Below, piece after piece: positions 8,492 through 18,228 of a stretch of DNA of 64,000 nucleotides (the stretch's first letter is position 1; every line of letters begins with the position of its first letter). The translations under genes were made by a program, and so were the position numbers. The notes under the pieces are model-generated. The model was not told the DNA's origin, did no database searches, and saw nothing but the letters and a program-made list of their open reading frames with translations. The stretch is from NCBI RefSeq assembly GCF_000018285.1, contig NC_009901.1:2851001-2915000 (forward strand). The letters are read 5' to 3'. This stretch comes from Shewanella pealeana ATCC 700345. GTDB lineage: Bacteria > Pseudomonadota > Gammaproteobacteria > Enterobacterales > Shewanellaceae.

Positions 8492-8576
8492 GGAGGGGTT
8501 CCCGAGTGGCCAAAGGGATCAGACTGTAAATCTGACGGCTCAGCCTTCGAAGGTTCGAATCCTTCTCCCTCCACCA
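8492..8576 (+). tRNA. tRNA-Tyr (anticodon GTA), copy 5
   Basis: Last tRNA-Tyr copy, same sequence as copy 1 with encoded CCA. Confidence 0.98.
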
Positions 8577-8891
8577 CTTCTTAAACTTACTCTCTCCTAC
8601 TCTTAGTCTGCTCTCTCATTAGTTCAGTCTGCGTTAGTTTAACTCTGTAACAATTCTTCCCTACTACAATAATCAATTCAGATAAATATCCATTTAAACC
8701 TAGTTATAACTTAAAAACTATTCTGTTAATCGCCTTATAACTCAAACAAATATCAATTGCTGCTTCAATAAATATTTATTAATCATGCATTTACATTTCT
8801 TTGACAAGTAGTATCAAATCCTTTTATTAGTACCATTCATCTCATATTTTCACTATGATTTAAAATCAATGTTTTAATCAGAGGCGATAAA
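8577..8891. other. A+T-rich intergenic region with no gene seen
   Basis: 315 bp between the last tRNA-Tyr and the PLP enzyme gene. It is strongly A+T-rich, has no convincing ORF and no clear terminator hairpin. It presumably holds the promoter of the downstream gene. Confidence 0.6.
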
Positions 8892-9968
8892 GTGACTAAT
8901 ACTTGGGTAAATCAAGCAATCGAAAAAATTGAAGCTGACTTTCAACGAAGTGCAGACACGCATCTGATCAAGCTAGATACGCCTGGCTTAAATGGTATTG
9001 ATATTTACCTAAAAGATGAAAGTACTCACCCAACAGGAAGTTTAAAACACCGTCTCGCTCGCTCACTCTTTCTTTATGCTCTGTGTAACGGCTGGATAAA
9101 GGAAGGCACTACAGTTATAGAATCATCTTCTGGCAGTACTGCCGTATCAGAAGCCTATTTCGCACGACTACTGGGTTTGCCATTTATTGCCGTCATGCCA
9201 AGTACCACAGCTAAGAAGAAAATCCAGCAAATTGAGTTTTATGGCGGTCAATGCCACTTTGTCGATCACTCGAGTAAGATCTATGCCGAGTCTGAACGTC
9301 TCGCTCAGCAACTCGACGGCCATTACATGGATCAGTTCACCTATGCCGAGCGCGCAACGGATTGGCGAGGAAACAACAATATTGCTAACTCTATCTTTAA
9401 CCAGATGGAAAAAGAGCAATATTCGATTCCCACATGGATTGTAATGAGTCCAGGAACGGGCGGAACCTCGGCAACAATCGGTCGCTATATCCGCTATCAA
9501 AGATTAACGACCAAACTGTGTGTGGTCGACCCTGAAAACTCCGTTTTCTTTGATTACTTCAACACCGGTGATAAAAACGTTAGTTGTGCGAATGGTAGTA
9601 AGATCGAAGGCATTGGCAGACCCCGCGCCGAACCGTCATTTATTCCAGGAGTAGTTGATGAGATGCGTAAGATCCCAGATCCGGCATCGGTCGCTACTAT
9701 CAATTGGCTAGAGAACATTATTGGCCGTAAGACAGGCGCATCTACTGGCACCAACCTTTACGGTGCCCTACAGCTCGCAAGTGAAATGGCTGCTAAAGGT
9801 GAGACAGGCTCTATCGTCACTCTTATTTGTGACTCGGGTGAACGCTATTTAGACACTTATTACAACAATGAGTGGATCAAAGAGAATATCGGCGATCTTA
9901 GCGACTATGAAGATGCTTTAGCACATTTTAGCGCGACTTGTGTATTAAATTGCCCAAGTTTGAAATAA
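8892..9968 (+). CDS. PLP-dependent cysteine synthase family protein
   Basis: A 358-aa fold-type II PLP enzyme of the cysteine synthase/cystathionine beta-synthase family. The PLP lysine is in HPTGSLKHR (Lys52), and the substrate-binding loop appears as [19 protein letters not shown] just after residue 75. A glycine-rich phosphate loop is seen as [16 protein letters not shown]. The protein is longer than CysK (about 320 aa) and its loops differ, so the true substrate may not be O-acetylserine. The start is a GTG preceded by GAGG; no ATG is available nearby. It is a single-gene unit ending in a strong terminator. Confidence 0.8.
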   Translation: MTNTWVNQAIEKIEADFQRSADTHLIKLDTPGLNGIDIYLKDESTHPTGSLKHRLARSLFLYALCNGWIKEGTTVIESSSGSTAVSEAYFARLLGLPFIAVMPSTTAKKKIQQIEFYGGQCHFVDHSSKIYAESERLAQQLDGHYMDQFTYAERATDWRGNNNIANSIFNQMEKEQYSIPTWIVMSPGTGGTSATIGRYIRYQRLTTKLCVVDPENSVFFDYFNTGDKNVSCANGSKIEGIGRPRAEPSFIPGVVDEMRKIPDPASVATINWLENIIGRKTGASTGTNLYGALQLASEMAAKGETGSIVTLICDSGERYLDTYYNNEWIKENIGDLSDYEDALAHFSATCVLNCPSLK

Positions 9969-9983
9969 GCCTGTCAGATAAAA

Positions 9984-10020
9984 AAGCCCTTGAGTTCGTA
10001 AGAATCAAGGGCTTGTTATT
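9984..10020 (+). terminator. Rho-independent terminator
   Basis: AAGCCCTTGA pairs with TCAAGGGCTT around an 11-base loop, followed by GTTATTT. It lies just after the PLP enzyme gene and can also act on the convergent queE transcript. Confidence 0.8.
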
Positions 10021-10088
10021 TAAACTATTGCAGCCAATTCGGGCGAATTAATTGCTGTCTAAGTCATATAGCATGTGTTGAGCGTACT

Positions 10089-10757
10089 CTAGTCAATATT
10101 TAAGTACTTATGAGTTTGAACCGATAAACGCCAGTTACGCTCAATACAGGTCTTCATCGCCAACTCTGTCGCACGAGGTATCTGGCTAATGGGTTGTAAA
10201 CAGACGGTTTTACCGGTTAAGTTAATGTCTTCAAGCAGGAGATCTAACTCATCGATGTGCTTTTGCGTCGCTACTGGATGCTTAATCTCATTAGCACGAT
10301 TAAGTGCCTGAGCTAATACAGCATATCCGCCTTTCATGTTCACTTTTGGTGATACCGTTACCCAAGTATCTGGATGACAAAGCACATCGAAGGTTCCACT
10401 GGTCTCAATCTGCGTTTGATAACCTTGGGCATGGAGATATTGAGTTAATTCGCTCAAGTCATATAAGCAAGGTTCACCGCCTGTGATCACAACAAGCTTG
10501 GCGGTAAAGCCCTTGTCTTCAAACGCACTGACTAACTGCTCTACAGTTAACTCCGACCAACGACCCACAGTTCCATCGACTTGAATAACTAAGTCCGGTG
10601 CAACTCGATTATCCTCGAGCAATTCCCAAGTCTGCTTAGTGTCGCACCAAGAGCAACCAACAGGACAGCCTTGAAGTCTAACAAAAATGGCTGGCACTCC
10701 AGTATGAGTCCCCTCGCCTTGTATTGTTTCAAACACTTCATTAACTGGATATTTCAT
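10089..10757 (-). CDS. queE: 7-carboxy-7-deazaguanine synthase
   Basis: A radical SAM enzyme that converts 6-carboxytetrahydropterin to 7-carboxy-7-deazaguanine, the second committed step to preQ0 and queuosine. 222 aa, as in E. coli. The cluster motif is CPVGCSWC (CxxxCxxC) at about residues 31-38, and the N-terminus has the family start [16 protein letters not shown] with VRLQGC. SAM-binding GGEP appears as [11 protein letters not shown]. It is divergent from queC across 127 bp, so both preQ0 genes share one regulatory region. Confidence 0.96.
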   Translation of the reverse strand: MKYPVNEVFETIQGEGTHTGVPAIFVRLQGCPVGCSWCDTKQTWELLEDNRVAPDLVIQVDGTVGRWSELTVEQLVSAFEDKGFTAKLVVITGGEPCLYDLSELTQYLHAQGYQTQIETSGTFDVLCHPDTWVTVSPKVNMKGGYAVLAQALNRANEIKHPVATQKHIDELDLLLEDINLTGKTVCLQPISQIPRATELAMKTCIERNWRLSVQTHKYLNID

Positions 10758-10884
10758 TATCTGACCTCTTGATTAGCTGGGCGGCATTTATAGTAGATTT
10801 TACTCAGAGTCGCAAGTAGTTTAAAAGCATTCACAGCTGAGCTAAACTACTCAGTCTTATTTATTGAAAGATTAAAGCTTAATT

Positions 10885-11568
10885 ATGTCAAAAGCCGTTG
10901 TAGTTTTTAGTGGTGGTCAAGATTCGACAACCTGCCTCATCCAAGCCCTTCAACATTTTGATGAGGTCCACGGGATCACCTTCGATTATGGACAAAGACA
11001 TAGAGAAGAGATCGAAATTGCCAAAACACTGGCTAGCAAGCTTAAATTGGCTAGTCACAAGGTGATGGACGTAACTCTACTCAATGAATTAGCCATCTCA
11101 GCGCTCACCCGTGACTCCATTCCGGTCTCCAATGATTTAATGGATAACGGCCTACCAAATACCTTCGTTCCAGGGAGAAACATTCTGTTTCTAACGCTCG
11201 CTGGGATCTATGCCTATCAGCTTGGTGCCGATGTTGTTATTACTGGTGTGTGTGAAACAGACTTCTCAGGCTATCCCGATTGTCGTAATGACTTTGTAAA
11301 AGCGATGCAAGCGGCACTTGAGCAAGGTATGGACAAAAAGCTAACCATTCAAACGCCTTTAATGTGGTTAGATAAAGCTGAAACTTGGGCTTTAGCGGAT
11401 AAATACCAAAGCTTAGATCTAATCCGTGATGAGACGCTAACTTGTTATAACGGAATTAAAGGTGATGGTTGCGGTACCTGCCCAGCCTGCCTATTAAGAA
11501 AGCGTGGGCTTGAAGAGTACCTAGCCGATAAAGAGGCGATACAAGCAAGACTTACGGCTAAATGCTAA
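10885..11568 (+). CDS. queC: 7-cyano-7-deazaguanine synthase
   Basis: An ATP-dependent amidation and dehydration enzyme producing preQ0 from 7-carboxy-7-deazaguanine. 227 aa. The N-terminal PP-loop [10 protein letters not shown] is present, and the C-terminal zinc site is seen as [22 protein letters not shown], four cysteines in the family spacing. Its last 7 bp overlap the start of the rhombosortase gene, implying one transcript. Confidence 0.97.
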   Translation: MSKAVVVFSGGQDSTTCLIQALQHFDEVHGITFDYGQRHREEIEIAKTLASKLKLASHKVMDVTLLNELAISALTRDSIPVSNDLMDNGLPNTFVPGRNILFLTLAGIYAYQLGADVVITGVCETDFSGYPDCRNDFVKAMQAALEQGMDKKLTIQTPLMWLDKAETWALADKYQSLDLIRDETLTCYNGIKGDGCGTCPACLLRKRGLEEYLADKEAIQARLTAKC

Positions 11569-12164
11569 AACTCAAATTAGGGGCTAATAGCCCCTATGGG
11601 GTCGCGCTGGTCATCACCCTAGTTTGTGTCTGTTTTTTTTATTTGCAACTTGACGCTTTACTGGCCTATCAGCGAGTGCTCATCCTCGATGGACAGTGGT
11701 GGAGGTTACTAACCGGTAATTTACTGCACACTAATGCATGGCACCTATATATGAACTTAGCGGGTTTATGGGTGATATTAGCGCTACATGAGCAACACTA
11801 CCAAGCCAAAGGGTTTAGTGTGCTCTTCTTCATACTATGCCTTATGCAAGGGATCGGCTTACTGGTGTTTTATCCAAGTCTTATCGGTTATGTCGGTTTA
11901 AGCGGCATGCTGCATGGACTCTTTACATATGGCGCGGTGTTGGATATTCGCAATGGATTAAAATCAGGTTACCTACTGCTATTAGGGGTATTCCTAAAAG
12001 TCGCCTACGAGCAATACTTTGGTGCAAGCATTGAGATGACTCAGCTCATCGACGCCAGAGTGGCAACTGAAGCCCATTTAGTGGGACTTATCAGTGGGCT
12101 TAGCTGTGTCGGCTCAATTTTAGCTTTCAAACATTTTCGAGCCAAAACTCGTCCTCAGAAATAA
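11562..12164 (+). CDS. rrtA: Rhombosortase (rhomboid-family intramembrane serine protease)
   Basis: 200 aa with about six membrane segments. Rhomboid hallmarks: HLYMN (H61, N65) in the second helix, catalytic Ser114 in GLSGMLHG, and catalytic His172 in EAHLVGL. The short six-helix form and the context fit rhombosortase, which processes exported proteins bearing a C-terminal GlyGly-CTERM tail in Shewanella and Vibrio. It overlaps queC by 7 bp, so it is co-transcribed, although no functional link to queuosine is known. No GlyGly-CTERM target is seen in this window. A generic rhomboid such as GlpG is less likely because the cytosolic N-domain is missing. Confidence 0.8.
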   Translation: MLKLKLGANSPYGVALVITLVCVCFFYLQLDALLAYQRVLILDGQWWRLLTGNLLHTNAWHLYMNLAGLWVILALHEQHYQAKGFSVLFFILCLMQGIGLLVFYPSLIGYVGLSGMLHGLFTYGAVLDIRNGLKSGYLLLLGVFLKVAYEQYFGASIEMTQLIDARVATEAHLVGLISGLSCVGSILAFKHFRAKTRPQK

Positions 12165-12186
12165 GTGATTCATGGTTAATAATCAA

Positions 12187-12220
12187 AAAGGAGAGCAAGT
12201 TTAACTGGCTCTCCTTTTTT
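12187..12220. terminator. Bidirectional terminator between rrtA and uvrB
   Basis: AAAAGGAGAGC pairs with GCTCTCCTTTT, with A and T tracts on either side, between two convergent genes. Confidence 0.85.
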
Positions 12221-12252
12221 AATTAATGATTTTAATTAAAAGCTTATTATCA

Positions 12253-14256
12253 CTAAGCCTTTATAAACTGCTCTCTGAGTCGGCTGACTTGATCGCGAAC
12301 AGCTGCAGCTTCTTCAAACTCTAGGTTCTTAGCATGCTCATGCATCTGCTTTTCAAGCCTATCAATGTCATGGCTGATGTCTGCAGGTTTAGCCACATGG
12401 TAACCCCCTTCTTTCTCCGCTACGCCTCGCTCACTATCGACATATTGATGATCGCCAACGTCCATAACATCAGTAATGCGCTTAACCACACCTTTAGGTG
12501 TGATGCCATTATCTAAATTGTATTGATGCTGTTTTTCACGACGACGATTAGTTTCAGTTATCGCTTTATCCATCGACTTAGTGATTCGATCGCCGTAAAG
12601 GATCACCTTACCGTTGATGTTTCGCGCCGCACGACCGATAGTCTGAATAAGTGAGCGCTCAGAACGTAAAAAACCTTCTTTATCGGCATCGAGAATACAG
12701 ACTAAAGATACCTCAGGCATATCTAAGCCTTCTCGTAGCAAGTTGATACCGATAAGTACATCGAATACACCCAATCTTAAGTCACGAATGATTTCAACAC
12801 GCTCAACGGTATCAATATCTGAATGCAAATATCTGACTTTAACACCGTGCTCATCAAGATACTCGCTGAGATCTTCAGACATACGTTTAGTCAGTGTTGT
12901 GACTAACACACGCTCATTCACTGCGACTCGCTTGCCAATTTCTGAAAGCAAATCATCAACTTGAATACCAACAGGCCTCACTTCAATCTCAGGATCAAGC
13001 AGACCAGTCGGTCTCACAACCTGCTCGGCAATCTCCCCATCAGACTTATCAATTTCATAATCACTTGGCGTCGCTGAAACAAAGATGCTTTGTGGCATAA
13101 GTGCTTCAAACTCTTCGAACTTAAGCGGACGATTGTCTAGTGCGGAAGGCAGACGAAAGCCATACTCAACAAGGTTCATCTTCCTCGAACGGTCACCTTT
13201 ATACATGGCGCCAATTTGCGGCACTGTGACATGTGACTCATCAATAATCAGCAGACCATCATCAGGCAGATAGTCTAACAAGGTAGGAGGCCCATCGCCG
13301 GGAGCTCGCCCAGATAGGTATCGGGAGTAGTTTTCGATGCCAGAGCAGTAGCCAAGTTCAGTCATCATCTCAACATCGTACTGCACACGTTCGGTTATGC
13401 GCTGCTCTTCTATCAGCTTATTGAGTTCAAGTAGCTGCTTCTTACGATCTCTGAGCTCTTGTTTAATATCTTCTGTCGCCGCTAAAATTGATTCTCTAGG
13501 CGTCACATAATGACTCTTAGGATAAACGGTGATCCGAGCGATTCGCTTTACCACATGACCAGTAAGTGGGTCGAATAAGCTTAAGCGCTCTATCTCGTCA
13601 TCAAACAGCTCGATGCGAATGGCATTTTTGTCCGAATCTGCCGGAAAGATATCGATGACTTCACCACGTACTCGATAAGTACCGCGCTGCAGTTCAATAT
13701 CATTACGGGTGTATTGCAGCTCACTGAGGCGCTTTAAGATATCACGCTGCTCCATATTGCCACCCTCTCGAAGGTGTAACAGCATCTTCATATAAGCTTT
13801 AGGATCGCCCAGGCCGTAAATCGCCGATACAGAGGCAATCAGCACCACATCTTTTCGCTCTAATAAGGCTTTGGTGGCCGATAAGCGCATCTGTTCAATG
13901 TGTGCATTCACCGATGCATCTTTCTCAATAAATGTGCCCGTTGAAGGAACATACGCTTCAGGTTGATAATAGTCGTAGTAAGAAACGAAATATTCGACGG
14001 CGTTATGGGGAAAGAACTCTTTCATCTCCCCGTAGAGCTGAGCAGCAAGCGTCTTATTGGGCGCCATAATAATGGTTGGGCGTGACATTTTTGCGATAAC
14101 ATTCGCTACAGTGAAAGTCTTACCTGATCCAGTAACACCTAATAGTGTCTGGCAAGCAACGCCGGACTCGAGTCCCTCAACAAGCTTGTTGATGGCCGTT
14201 GGCTGATCGCCTGCAGGCTTGTACATGGACTCTAATTGAAATACAGATTCTGACAC
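12253..14256 (-). CDS. uvrB: Excinuclease ABC subunit B
   Basis: The DNA damage-verifying helicase-like subunit of nucleotide excision repair, loaded by UvrA and nicked partner for UvrC. 667 aa, normal length. Walker A GVTGSGKT lies at about residues 40-47. The beta-hairpin region is present ([14 protein letters not shown]), as is the C-terminal UVR domain ([23 protein letters not shown]) that contacts UvrC. I see no obvious LexA box of the CTGT-N8-ACAG type directly upstream. It is a single gene on the minus strand. Confidence 0.98.
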   Translation of the reverse strand: MSESVFQLESMYKPAGDQPTAINKLVEGLESGVACQTLLGVTGSGKTFTVANVIAKMSRPTIIMAPNKTLAAQLYGEMKEFFPHNAVEYFVSYYDYYQPEAYVPSTGTFIEKDASVNAHIEQMRLSATKALLERKDVVLIASVSAIYGLGDPKAYMKMLLHLREGGNMEQRDILKRLSELQYTRNDIELQRGTYRVRGEVIDIFPADSDKNAIRIELFDDEIERLSLFDPLTGHVVKRIARITVYPKSHYVTPRESILAATEDIKQELRDRKKQLLELNKLIEEQRITERVQYDVEMMTELGYCSGIENYSRYLSGRAPGDGPPTLLDYLPDDGLLIIDESHVTVPQIGAMYKGDRSRKMNLVEYGFRLPSALDNRPLKFEEFEALMPQSIFVSATPSDYEIDKSDGEIAEQVVRPTGLLDPEIEVRPVGIQVDDLLSEIGKRVAVNERVLVTTLTKRMSEDLSEYLDEHGVKVRYLHSDIDTVERVEIIRDLRLGVFDVLIGINLLREGLDMPEVSLVCILDADKEGFLRSERSLIQTIGRAARNINGKVILYGDRITKSMDKAITETNRRREKQHQYNLDNGITPKGVVKRITDVMDVGDHQYVDSERGVAEKEGGYHVAKPADISHDIDRLEKQMHEHAKNLEFEEAAAVRDQVSRLREQFIKA

Positions 14257-15203
14257 TCAGATACTTCCCTAGAAAGATGAGCGATTATTTTAACCTAATT
14301 CGATTAAAAATGGCGCGTAATCGTGAATTTATCAATCGACATATATATAAGAAGGCTAATCAAACATGACAAGACTACAACTACAGCCTATATAGTAAGG
14401 CACAGGGGGGCTCCTTTAAGACCTGAATGGATATTTAAGTTTACCACTAGCCATATCCTTGCTTCATATTTCTATACCTTCACCCAATTGAGGTTTGTAA
14501 CACATGCCTGTGTCTCACACTCCGACGACCAGAAGCGGTCTGGCTAATGTTTCTATTTTGGCAAGTCTTAAACGCCTCATACCTCGAAGAGGTTCGAGCA
14601 ATCTTGCCACGGTTACTGATGTAACTATCAATATCGGCATACTAGTGCTAAGTGAAACTTTACAACATCGACTAAAGTGCATACTTATTGATGCCTTTGT
14701 CACCAAAGCCTGTAGAATCGGCATTTTAATTCACAAGAATCACCCACAAAGCGGTTACACTTTAGCAACACTTTTGAAGTTGCCCCAATTAACTGTTGCT
14801 TTTTACATCACACTGTTTTTATTGGCTAAAAAAAACAATCAATAAATTCGTTCAATTTAAGCTCAATGCCCAATCCATCGGCATTTGAAGATGATTTTTC
14901 GACTTAACCCACAGGCTTATCCACAGAATCAGTGGATAACTCGCACAAAGCTTATCTACAGGGGCTTTTAGAGCATAGTGCAACTAAAGTACGACCTGAT
15001 GTTTTTTTGAAAGTTTCCTACATTTGTAATTATCACTGCAGGATTCGGGCTAGAATTAACGACTGAACGATATAAAATTGCGATTAACTCATACACTTGC
15101 ATTTGCAACTGCTCACATATTAACAAAAACGCTGCATTCACCAGCATTATGTGTATTAGGTGAGCACTTAAGCATATAAATTCATTTTTTTTCCCTTGTC
15201 GAG
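14257..15203. other. 947-bp intergenic region, no convincing gene
   Basis: Lies between uvrB and the tRNA-Asn array. Frames such as 14504-14845 on the plus strand exist, but they lack a Shine-Dalgarno, a family motif or coherent composition. The right half contains a cluster of DnaA-box-like 9-mers (14917-14960) and then a strong tRNA promoter. The left part from about 14500 to 14760 is less A+T-rich than its surroundings and might hold an undetected RNA or a decayed gene. Confidence 0.5.
14917..14960. promoter_or_regulatory. Cluster of three DnaA-box-like sequences
   Basis: TTATCCACA at 14917-14925 is a perfect consensus. 14931-14939 reads TTATCCACT on the minus strand (one mismatch), and TTATCTACA at 14952-14960 also has one mismatch. 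Three boxes in 44 bp beside a tRNA array is not expected by chance. The region could titrate DnaA or regulate the neighbouring promoter. Confidence 0.5.
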
Positions 15204-15232
15204 TTGACTCAATTGTAAGAGCGATTTAATAT
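15204..15232 (+). promoter_or_regulatory. Promoter of the tRNA-Asn array
   Basis: TTGACT at 15204-15209 and TAATAT at 15227-15232 are spaced by exactly 17 bp. A GCGCTCCG discriminator follows, as in stringently controlled stable-RNA promoters. The first tRNA-Asn begins 36 bp downstream. Confidence 0.8.
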
Positions 15233-15267
15233 GCGCTCCGTCTTCAACGAGACGTAACTTAAACGCT

Positions 15268-15343
15268 TCCCCTGTAGTTCAGTTGGTAGAACGGCGGACT
15301 GTTAATCCGTATGTCACTGGTTCGAGTCCAGTCTGGGGAGCCA
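15268..15343 (+). tRNA. tRNA-Asn (anticodon GTT), copy 1
   Basis: 76 nt, with encoded CCA. The anticodon loop reads GACTGTTAATC, and the acceptor arms TCCCCTG and CTGGGGA pair. It is the first of seven copies with the same sequence. Confidence 0.98.
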
Positions 15344-15388
15344 AGTTAAGTTAAATTAGATAGTTATCTAATTAATGTAAAAAGTAAT

Positions 15389-15464
15389 TCCCCTGTAGTT
15401 CAGTTGGTAGAACGGCGGACTGTTAATCCGTATGTCACTGGTTCGAGTCCAGTCTGGGGAGCCA
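15389..15464 (+). tRNA. tRNA-Asn (anticodon GTT), copy 2
   Basis: Same 76-nt sequence as copy 1 after a 45-bp spacer. Confidence 0.98.
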
Positions 15465-15505
15465 CTTTTTATAAGGTTAGATTATTGTCAAACTAAAATA
15501 GCAAT

Positions 15506-15581
15506 TCCCCTGTAGTTCAGTTGGTAGAACGGCGGACTGTTAATCCGTATGTCACTGGTTCGAGTCCAGTCTGGGGAGCCA
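15506..15581 (+). tRNA. tRNA-Asn (anticodon GTT), copy 3
   Basis: Same 76-nt sequence as copy 1; CCA encoded. Confidence 0.98.
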
Positions 15582-15607
15582 TTTTAGTCTTAATAAAATA
15601 TTGCAAT

Positions 15608-15683
15608 TCCCCTGTAGTTCAGTTGGTAGAACGGCGGACTGTTAATCCGTATGTCACTGGTTCGAGTCCAGTCTGGGGAGCCA
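15608..15683 (+). tRNA. tRNA-Asn (anticodon GTT), copy 4
   Basis: Same 76-nt sequence as copy 1; spacer only 26 bp. Confidence 0.98.
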
Positions 15684-15715
15684 TTTTTTATTAAAGTTAA
15701 TTAAAGTATTGCGAT

Positions 15716-15791
15716 TCCCCTGTAGTTCAGTTGGTAGAACGGCGGACTGTTAATCCGTATGTCACTGGTTCGAGTCCAGTCTGGGGAGCCA
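15716..15791 (+). tRNA. tRNA-Asn (anticodon GTT), copy 5
   Basis: Same 76-nt sequence as copy 1. The spacers around copies 4 to 6 resemble each other, with TTAAAGTATT repeated before copies 5 and 6. Confidence 0.98.
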
Positions 15792-15824
15792 CTCTTTAGT
15801 TAAAGTAAGTTAAAGTATTTCGAT

Positions 15825-15900
15825 TCCCCTGTAGTTCAGTTGGTAGAACGGCGGACTGTTAATCCGTATGTCACTGGTTCGAGTCCAGTCTGGGGAGCCA
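15825..15900 (+). tRNA. tRNA-Asn (anticodon GTT), copy 6
   Basis: Same 76-nt sequence as copy 1. Confidence 0.98.
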
Positions 15901-15940
15901 CTTTAATTTAGCTACAATATGTTTGAAAGGTTTATTCGAT

Positions 15941-16016
15941 TCCCCTGTAGTTCAGTTGGTAGAACGGCGGACTGTTAATCCGTATGTCACTGGTTCGAGT
16001 CCAGTCTGGGGAGCCA
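15941..16016 (+). tRNA. tRNA-Asn (anticodon GTT), copy 7
   Basis: Last copy of the array, same 76-nt sequence. Confidence 0.98.
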
Positions 16017-16158
16017 ACCTTTTCATCATCACCTCGCCTCTTCTGTTGTACTTCTCAGCTGTAAATTCCAAAACATTCATATTAAAATCTAATCCGTTAT
16101 AAATACGCTGCAATAAACCCCTAAATCTGTTTATAATGCCTCCAATTAAACCAGTGTT

Positions 16159-16176
16159 ACTCGAACAAATTCGAGT
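16159..16176. promoter_or_regulatory. Perfect palindrome upstream of the degenerate GGDEF-EAL gene
   Basis: ACTCGAA, CAAA, TTCGAGT: 7-bp arms around a 4-bp centre, ending 27 bp before the ATG at 16204. The position suits an operator. I do not recognise the regulator. Confidence 0.35.
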
Positions 16177-16203
16177 TATGACGTGCGTTGAACGGACTCT
16201 CTT

Positions 16204-18120
16204 ATGACAACCTCTAAACTTTTCCAGTTGTTTTTAGTTTTACTTTTTTCAGGACTCACCTTTTTAAGTTACCAAGATGAAAAGCTAAAATTATCGACTC
16301 AAGCTCAACTGCAACTTGATCAATACGCCAATACCATCAAGCAACAGCAGCAATGGCAAGGAAAAGGTGAAGCGCTTTTTGACACCCTCACACAACAATT
16401 TAACTTTCAATTTTTCCAATATATCGATACGTCGGATAGCGGTAATAATTTCACTCATGGCCAATTAGCTCCAACAGAGAAAGTAAATTTAGCTAAATTT
16501 TTTTCCCTTCAATCACCACACACTCAGGCTTTAGATGCTGGGAGATTACAAGTTAAACTATCTAACCTAGCGACAATTGATAGCACTGTGGCCCGGTTTC
16601 AAAATGTCCTGTTTATCATTTGGACGACATTCCTACTGATTAGTGTCACTTACCTACTATTAACCATGAGACAAAAAAGAAGTATTCGCTATATTTCAAT
16701 GTGTGTTGAAAATTTAGCTAAGCTCTCTTTCGGTGCAATTGAAAATTCACGTATAAAAGGCGAATTTAAAAGCATAGGAGTCACGTTCGATAACAGTAAA
16801 CAGCTTTTAAAAGCCAAAATCGATGGATTCCATAAAACCCATGAACGACTAAGCAAAACCGCTTTTCATGATCCGATCACAGGTTTTGGTACTCGAGCTC
16901 TATTTACCGAAAAACTTGATGAAATAGGAAAACCCGAACACAAAGGCAAAGGTGTTTTGATGGTTATTAGGGCGACGGAACTCGCCTCTATCAATCAGAT
17001 GCATGGTAGAGAAGCGGGGGATGATTATCTTACTCGCATTGCTAATGAGATTAAGTGTGCATTTAATGAAATTCCTCAAGCACAGTTTTATCGGATCTCA
17101 ACTGCCGACTTTGCCATTGTTATTGCCGATATAGCTATCAAGCAAGCCACCGGAATAGCCGATGCTCTTAAGACAGCATTTAATGAATATCAACAGCAAG
17201 TTGGCACTCCAGCTATTGGTCATACCGGCTTAGTGCCCTACCTTCAAGATAGCGACCCAGTCTCTTTAATGACACTGGCTGATACCGCCGTCAGTATTGC
17301 TCAAACATTAGGCCCTAACAGCTACCATATCCAGGAAAAGCTAACAGGCGGTGAGCTTTTTGGTGAGAGTCGCTGGAAAGTGGCGATCAACGACCTTTTA
17401 AGACGAAAAGCGATAAGGTTCTACATTCAACCTATTCGTCCATGTCGACATAATGTCGAATTCTATCGAGAGCTACTATCACGCTTTTATAATAGCCAAG
17501 GAAAACTATTACCCACAGCAACAGTCATCGCGATGGCAGAACGTCACGGCATGAGCGAAGAACTCGATAAGCTAATCGTTTTGAATACACTTCGCATGCT
17601 TATCCAGTCACCGAATCTAGACGGGCTTATAGGTATCAACATCAGTGCTGCCTCTGCTACCAATAAATCGTTTGTTTCTTGGTTAAAAAACATACTCAGC
17701 AGGCAGAGACAAATCGCAGCTAGATTAGTATTTGAGGTGAGTGAGTCTGGTATGCAGGCAAATCTTAGTGCCACCTACCATTTTATTAATGAACTCCATA
17801 GTGTCGGTTCACGGATCTCTATCGAACGATTTGGTTTAGGCTTTACTTCATTTAAACTTTTTAAAGAAGTTCGCCCTGACTATATCAAGTTAGATCCTAG
17901 TTACACTCAAGAAATAACCCAAGATCCACACAATAAATTTTTCGTTAAAATGATCATAGATATCGCCCGAAAACTCGGGATAAAAGTAATTGCAACTGGA
18001 GTAGAAAAGCAGCAAGACAAGTTGGCAATGGAGCAACTGCTCATTGATGGCTTACAAGGCTACTATATTTCGGAACCTAGCCCGTTAAAAAAGGAAGAAA
18101 AGTCGCTTACTACTGCTTAA
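16204..18120 (+). CDS. Membrane protein with degenerate GGDEF and EAL domains (CsrD/MshH/LapD-like)
   Basis: 638 aa. One membrane helix lies at about residues 6-22 and a second at about 134-155, with a periplasmic segment of about 110 residues between them. A HAMP-like linker, GGDEF and EAL domains follow. The GGDEF signature is replaced by STADF, so no cyclase activity is expected. In the EAL domain the Glu of ELLSR and KLDPSY remain, but the metal-binding DD of DDFGTG has become ER (IERFGLG), so catalysis is doubtful. The size and layout match CsrD (which promotes decay of Csr sRNAs via RNase E), MshH and LapD, all degenerate c-di-GMP-type proteins. Which of these roles applies cannot be told from sequence. 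It is upstream of rsxA on the same strand, with a 108-bp gap. Confidence 0.8.
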   Translation: MTTSKLFQLFLVLLFSGLTFLSYQDEKLKLSTQAQLQLDQYANTIKQQQQWQGKGEALFDTLTQQFNFQFFQYIDTSDSGNNFTHGQLAPTEKVNLAKFFSLQSPHTQALDAGRLQVKLSNLATIDSTVARFQNVLFIIWTTFLLISVTYLLLTMRQKRSIRYISMCVENLAKLSFGAIENSRIKGEFKSIGVTFDNSKQLLKAKIDGFHKTHERLSKTAFHDPITGFGTRALFTEKLDEIGKPEHKGKGVLMVIRATELASINQMHGREAGDDYLTRIANEIKCAFNEIPQAQFYRISTADFAIVIADIAIKQATGIADALKTAFNEYQQQVGTPAIGHTGLVPYLQDSDPVSLMTLADTAVSIAQTLGPNSYHIQEKLTGGELFGESRWKVAINDLLRRKAIRFYIQPIRPCRHNVEFYRELLSRFYNSQGKLLPTATVIAMAERHGMSEELDKLIVLNTLRMLIQSPNLDGLIGINISAASATNKSFVSWLKNILSRQRQIAARLVFEVSESGMQANLSATYHFINELHSVGSRISIERFGLGFTSFKLFKEVRPDYIKLDPSYTQEITQDPHNKFFVKMIIDIARKLGIKVIATGVEKQQDKLAMEQLLIDGLQGYYISEPSPLKKEEKSLTTA

Positions 18121-18228
18121 TACTGACTATTTATAAAGCAAACTTTTTATCCTTGCTTTCTATGTGTTGTTAATGGCTTAGGAAAAGCCGATAATGGAAC
18201 ATATTCTGTCTAAAAAAATTGATTAGAG

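Larger units (their letters stand above)
8108..8576 (+). repeat. 192-bp tandem amplification of tRNA-Tyr plus spacer
   Basis: tRNA starts at 8108, 8300 and 8492 are exactly 192 bp apart. The two 107-bp spacers (8193-8299 and 8385-8491) are nearly identical, showing a recent unequal-crossover expansion. The first two copies have different, shorter spacers. Confidence 0.95.

Noticed and set aside
14504..14845. 113-aa plus-strand frame between uvrB and tRNA-Asn
   Set aside because: There is no ribosome site, no family pattern, a competing antisense frame (14515-14724) and a composition not like neighbouring genes. It was left as unassigned intergenic sequence.
7823..16016. CRISPR array or IS repeats in the regularly spaced direct repeats
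   Set aside because: The repeats are complete tRNA-Tyr and tRNA-Asn genes with encoded CCA, not short repeats with unique spacers.
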